From positions 1-7,453 of the forward strand of contig CAMAMZ010000102.1 in the NCBI GenBank assembly GCA_945837185.1: DNA of 7,453 nucleotides, given 5' to 3'. Shown piece by piece: positions 6,299 to 7,453 of this stretch; position 1 is the stretch's first letter; each line of letters opens with the position of its first letter. The position numbers and the translations under genes are program-made. The notes under the pieces are model-generated. The model worked only from the letters and a program-made list of their open reading frames with translations. It searched no databases and was not told where the DNA came from. The stretch is from an uncultured Bacteroidales bacterium (lineage in GTDB: Bacteria; Bacteroidota; Bacteroidia; Bacteroidales; Bacteroidaceae).

Positions 6299-7336
6299 AT
6301 GAAACAAACAATTTTAGTAACAGGTGGAACTGGTTTTATCGGTTCTCACACCACGGTAGAACTTATTGAGGCAGGTTACAAGGTTGTCATTGTCGACAAC
6401 CTGTCGAACTCAAACATTCATGTACTCGACGGTATTGAGAAGATAACAGGTGTTCGCCCCGATTTTGAGCAGGTTGACTTGCGCGATATGGAGGCAACAG
6501 AGAATGTGTTCAAGAAATACCCCGACATTCAAGGCATTATACACTTTGCAGCATCAAAGGCGGTAGGCGAAAGTGTGCAGAAGCCCTTGCTCTACTATCG
6601 CAATAACATCGTGTCACTGGTTAACCTGTTGGAACTCATGCCTAAATACAATGTAAAAGGCATTATCTTCTCTTCTTCATGCACCGTGTATGGGCAACCG
6701 AAACCAGAGAACCTGCCTGTAACGGAAGATGCTCCTCACCAGAAGGCCACATCGCCCTATGGCAATACCAAGGAGGTTAACGAACAGATTATTTACGACT
6801 ACATTCAGAGTGGAGCTCCCATCAAGAGCGTTGTCTTGAGATATTTCAACCCTATCGGAGCGCACCCCTCTGCCTTGATTGGCGAATTGCCCAATGGTGT
6901 GCCCAACAACCTGATTCCTTTCGTTACACAAACGGCTATGGGCATCCGCAAGGAACTCACCATCTTCGGTAATGACTACGACACACCCGATGGCACCTGT
7001 ATCCGCGACTATATCTATGTGGTTGATTTGGCCAAAGCGCATGTGGCTGCCATGGCACGCGTGCTTGACCAAGACACCGAGGCCATTGAATATTTCAATG
7101 TAGGTACCGGAAGCGGCAATTCCACACTCGAAATTGTTACCACTTTCGAAAAAGCCACAGGCGTGAAGGTGAACTGGAAGTATGGTCCTCGTCGTGAAGG
7201 CGACATCGAGAAGATTTGGGGCGATTGCAGCAAAGCCAACAATGTGTTGGGTTGGAAGGCCGAATCGCCACTCGAGGATGTGCTTGCCAGTGCCTGGAAG
7301 TGGCAGGTTAAGTTGCGTGAGGATGGCGTGATGTAA
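6299..7336 (+). CDS. galE: UDP-glucose 4-epimerase
   Basis: This cytosolic, NAD+-dependent extended short-chain dehydrogenase interconverts UDP-glucose and UDP-galactose. It supplies UDP-galactose for surface glycans and is the last step of Leloir galactose use. The Rossmann NAD+ motif VTGGTGFIGSH is at residues 7-17 (TGxxGxxG, Gly9/12/15). The catalytic set is Ser127 in FSSSCTVYG plus Tyr154 and Lys158 in SPYGNTK. Also present are RYFNPIGAHPSALIGE (181-196), the substrate-binding segment with DGTCIRDYIYVVDLA (231-245), and FNVGTGSGNS. At 345 residues it is full length. It follows rnfA by 128 bases. I found no clear -33/-7 pair; TATTTTTA (6255-6262) is one mismatch from the -7 box but lacks a good -33. 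Activity on UDP-GlcNAc as well cannot be judged from sequence alone. Confidence 0.96.
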   Translation: MKQTILVTGGTGFIGSHTTVELIEAGYKVVIVDNLSNSNIHVLDGIEKITGVRPDFEQVDLRDMEATENVFKKYPDIQGIIHFAASKAVGESVQKPLLYYRNNIVSLVNLLELMPKYNVKGIIFSSSCTVYGQPKPENLPVTEDAPHQKATSPYGNTKEVNEQIIYDYIQSGAPIKSVVLRYFNPIGAHPSALIGELPNGVPNNLIPFVTQTAMGIRKELTIFGNDYDTPDGTCIRDYIYVVDLAKAHVAAMARVLDQDTEAIEYFNVGTGSGNSTLEIVTTFEKATGVKVNWKYGPRREGDIEKIWGDCSKANNVLGWKAESPLEDVLASAWKWQVKLREDGVM

Positions 7337-7365
7337 TGCCTCGGGCAACCGCTATGTAGATTTTC

Positions 7366-7412
7366 AATCCTCCTGCCATTCCTTTGCAAGGAAATGCAGG
7401 AGGATTTGTTTT
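7366..7412 (+). terminator. Intrinsic terminator after galE
   Basis: AATCCTCCTGC (7366-7376) pairs perfectly with GCAGGAGGATT (7396-7406). The stem continues inward: 7378-7384 pairs with 7388-7395, with bulges at C7377 and A7392, closing on a 3-base TGC loop (7385-7387). The tail at 7405-7412 reads TTTGTTTT. This gives about 18 base pairs in total and a U-rich tail, 29 bases after the galE stop. It should end galE transcripts, including any read-through from rnf. Confidence 0.85.
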
Positions 7413-7436
7413 GTAATCCTATTTTTATTATATTTG
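7405..7436 (+). promoter_or_regulatory. Bacteroidetes-type promoter for the next gene
   Basis: TTTG (7405-7408), a 20-base spacer and TATATTTG (7429-7436) match the -33/-7 consensus exactly in both sequence and spacing. The -33 element lies in the last bases and T tail of the galE terminator. Transcription should start around 7441-7443 and run off the right edge of the window. Confidence 0.65.
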
Positions 7437-7440
7437 CAAG

Positions 7441-7453
7441 ATGAAACCAATCC
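7441..7453 (+). CDS. Possible start of a downstream gene, cut by the window edge
   Basis: An ATG at 7441 opens a frame reading MKPI before the window ends, too little to identify. The promoter just upstream would start transcription at almost the same position, so this ATG would need leaderless translation or may not be the real start. As at rseC, the true start may lie further downstream. Confidence 0.3.

Noticed and set aside
6677..7348. 223-codon minus-strand open frame inside galE.
   Set aside because: It is an antisense shadow of galE, which shows its complete catalytic set on the plus strand.

Overview
The window looks like chromosomal DNA from an anaerobic Bacteroidales bacterium, most likely Prevotella or a close relative. 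Three intergenic sites match the Bacteroidetes sigma-factor -7 box (TAnnTTTG) exactly. Gene starts lack clear Shine-Dalgarno sequences. The gene order rseC-rnfB-rnfC-rnfD-rnfG-rnfE-rnfA is typical of that phylum. The genus is inferred from protein character, since no search was possible.

Layout. Positions 1-97 hold no gene I can support. A 148-residue acidic protein of unknown function is encoded on the minus strand (98-544). A 224-base divergent intergenic region follows, with one promoter firing each way and a small perfect inverted repeat between them. Positions 769-6170 are one tightly packed plus-strand operon for the RNF complex, led by an RseC/MucC-family membrane protein. Three junctions are 4-base ATGA overlaps (rnfB/rnfC, rnfC/rnfD, rnfD/rnfG) and the other gaps are 13 bases or less. 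After rnfA comes a 128-base gap with three copies of CCTTAGG spaced exactly 31 bases apart. It is followed by galE (UDP-glucose 4-epimerase, 6299-7336), a strong intrinsic terminator (7366-7412), and a promoter whose -33 element lies in the terminator tail. That promoter points at a gene that begins at or beyond the right edge.

How the genes work together. RNF is a membrane-bound, ion-pumping ferredoxin:NAD+ oxidoreductase. RnfB carries an N-terminal membrane anchor, one Fes-type cluster site and four ferredoxin-type cluster sites, and accepts electrons from ferredoxin. RnfD and RnfG carry flavin attachment motifs, RnfA and RnfE share an intramembrane iron-sulfur site, and RnfC carries the NADH/FMN domain and two more [4Fe-4S] sites. 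In fermenting Bacteroidales this links reduced ferredoxin to NADH formation and an ion gradient. The flavin transferase ApbE needed to load RnfD and RnfG is not in the window. galE belongs to sugar-nucleotide metabolism and has no evident functional link to rnf.

Overall this is a conserved housekeeping region, and I see no new defence, mobile or biosynthetic system. The least explained element is the 31-base-phased CCTTAGG array between rnfA and galE.
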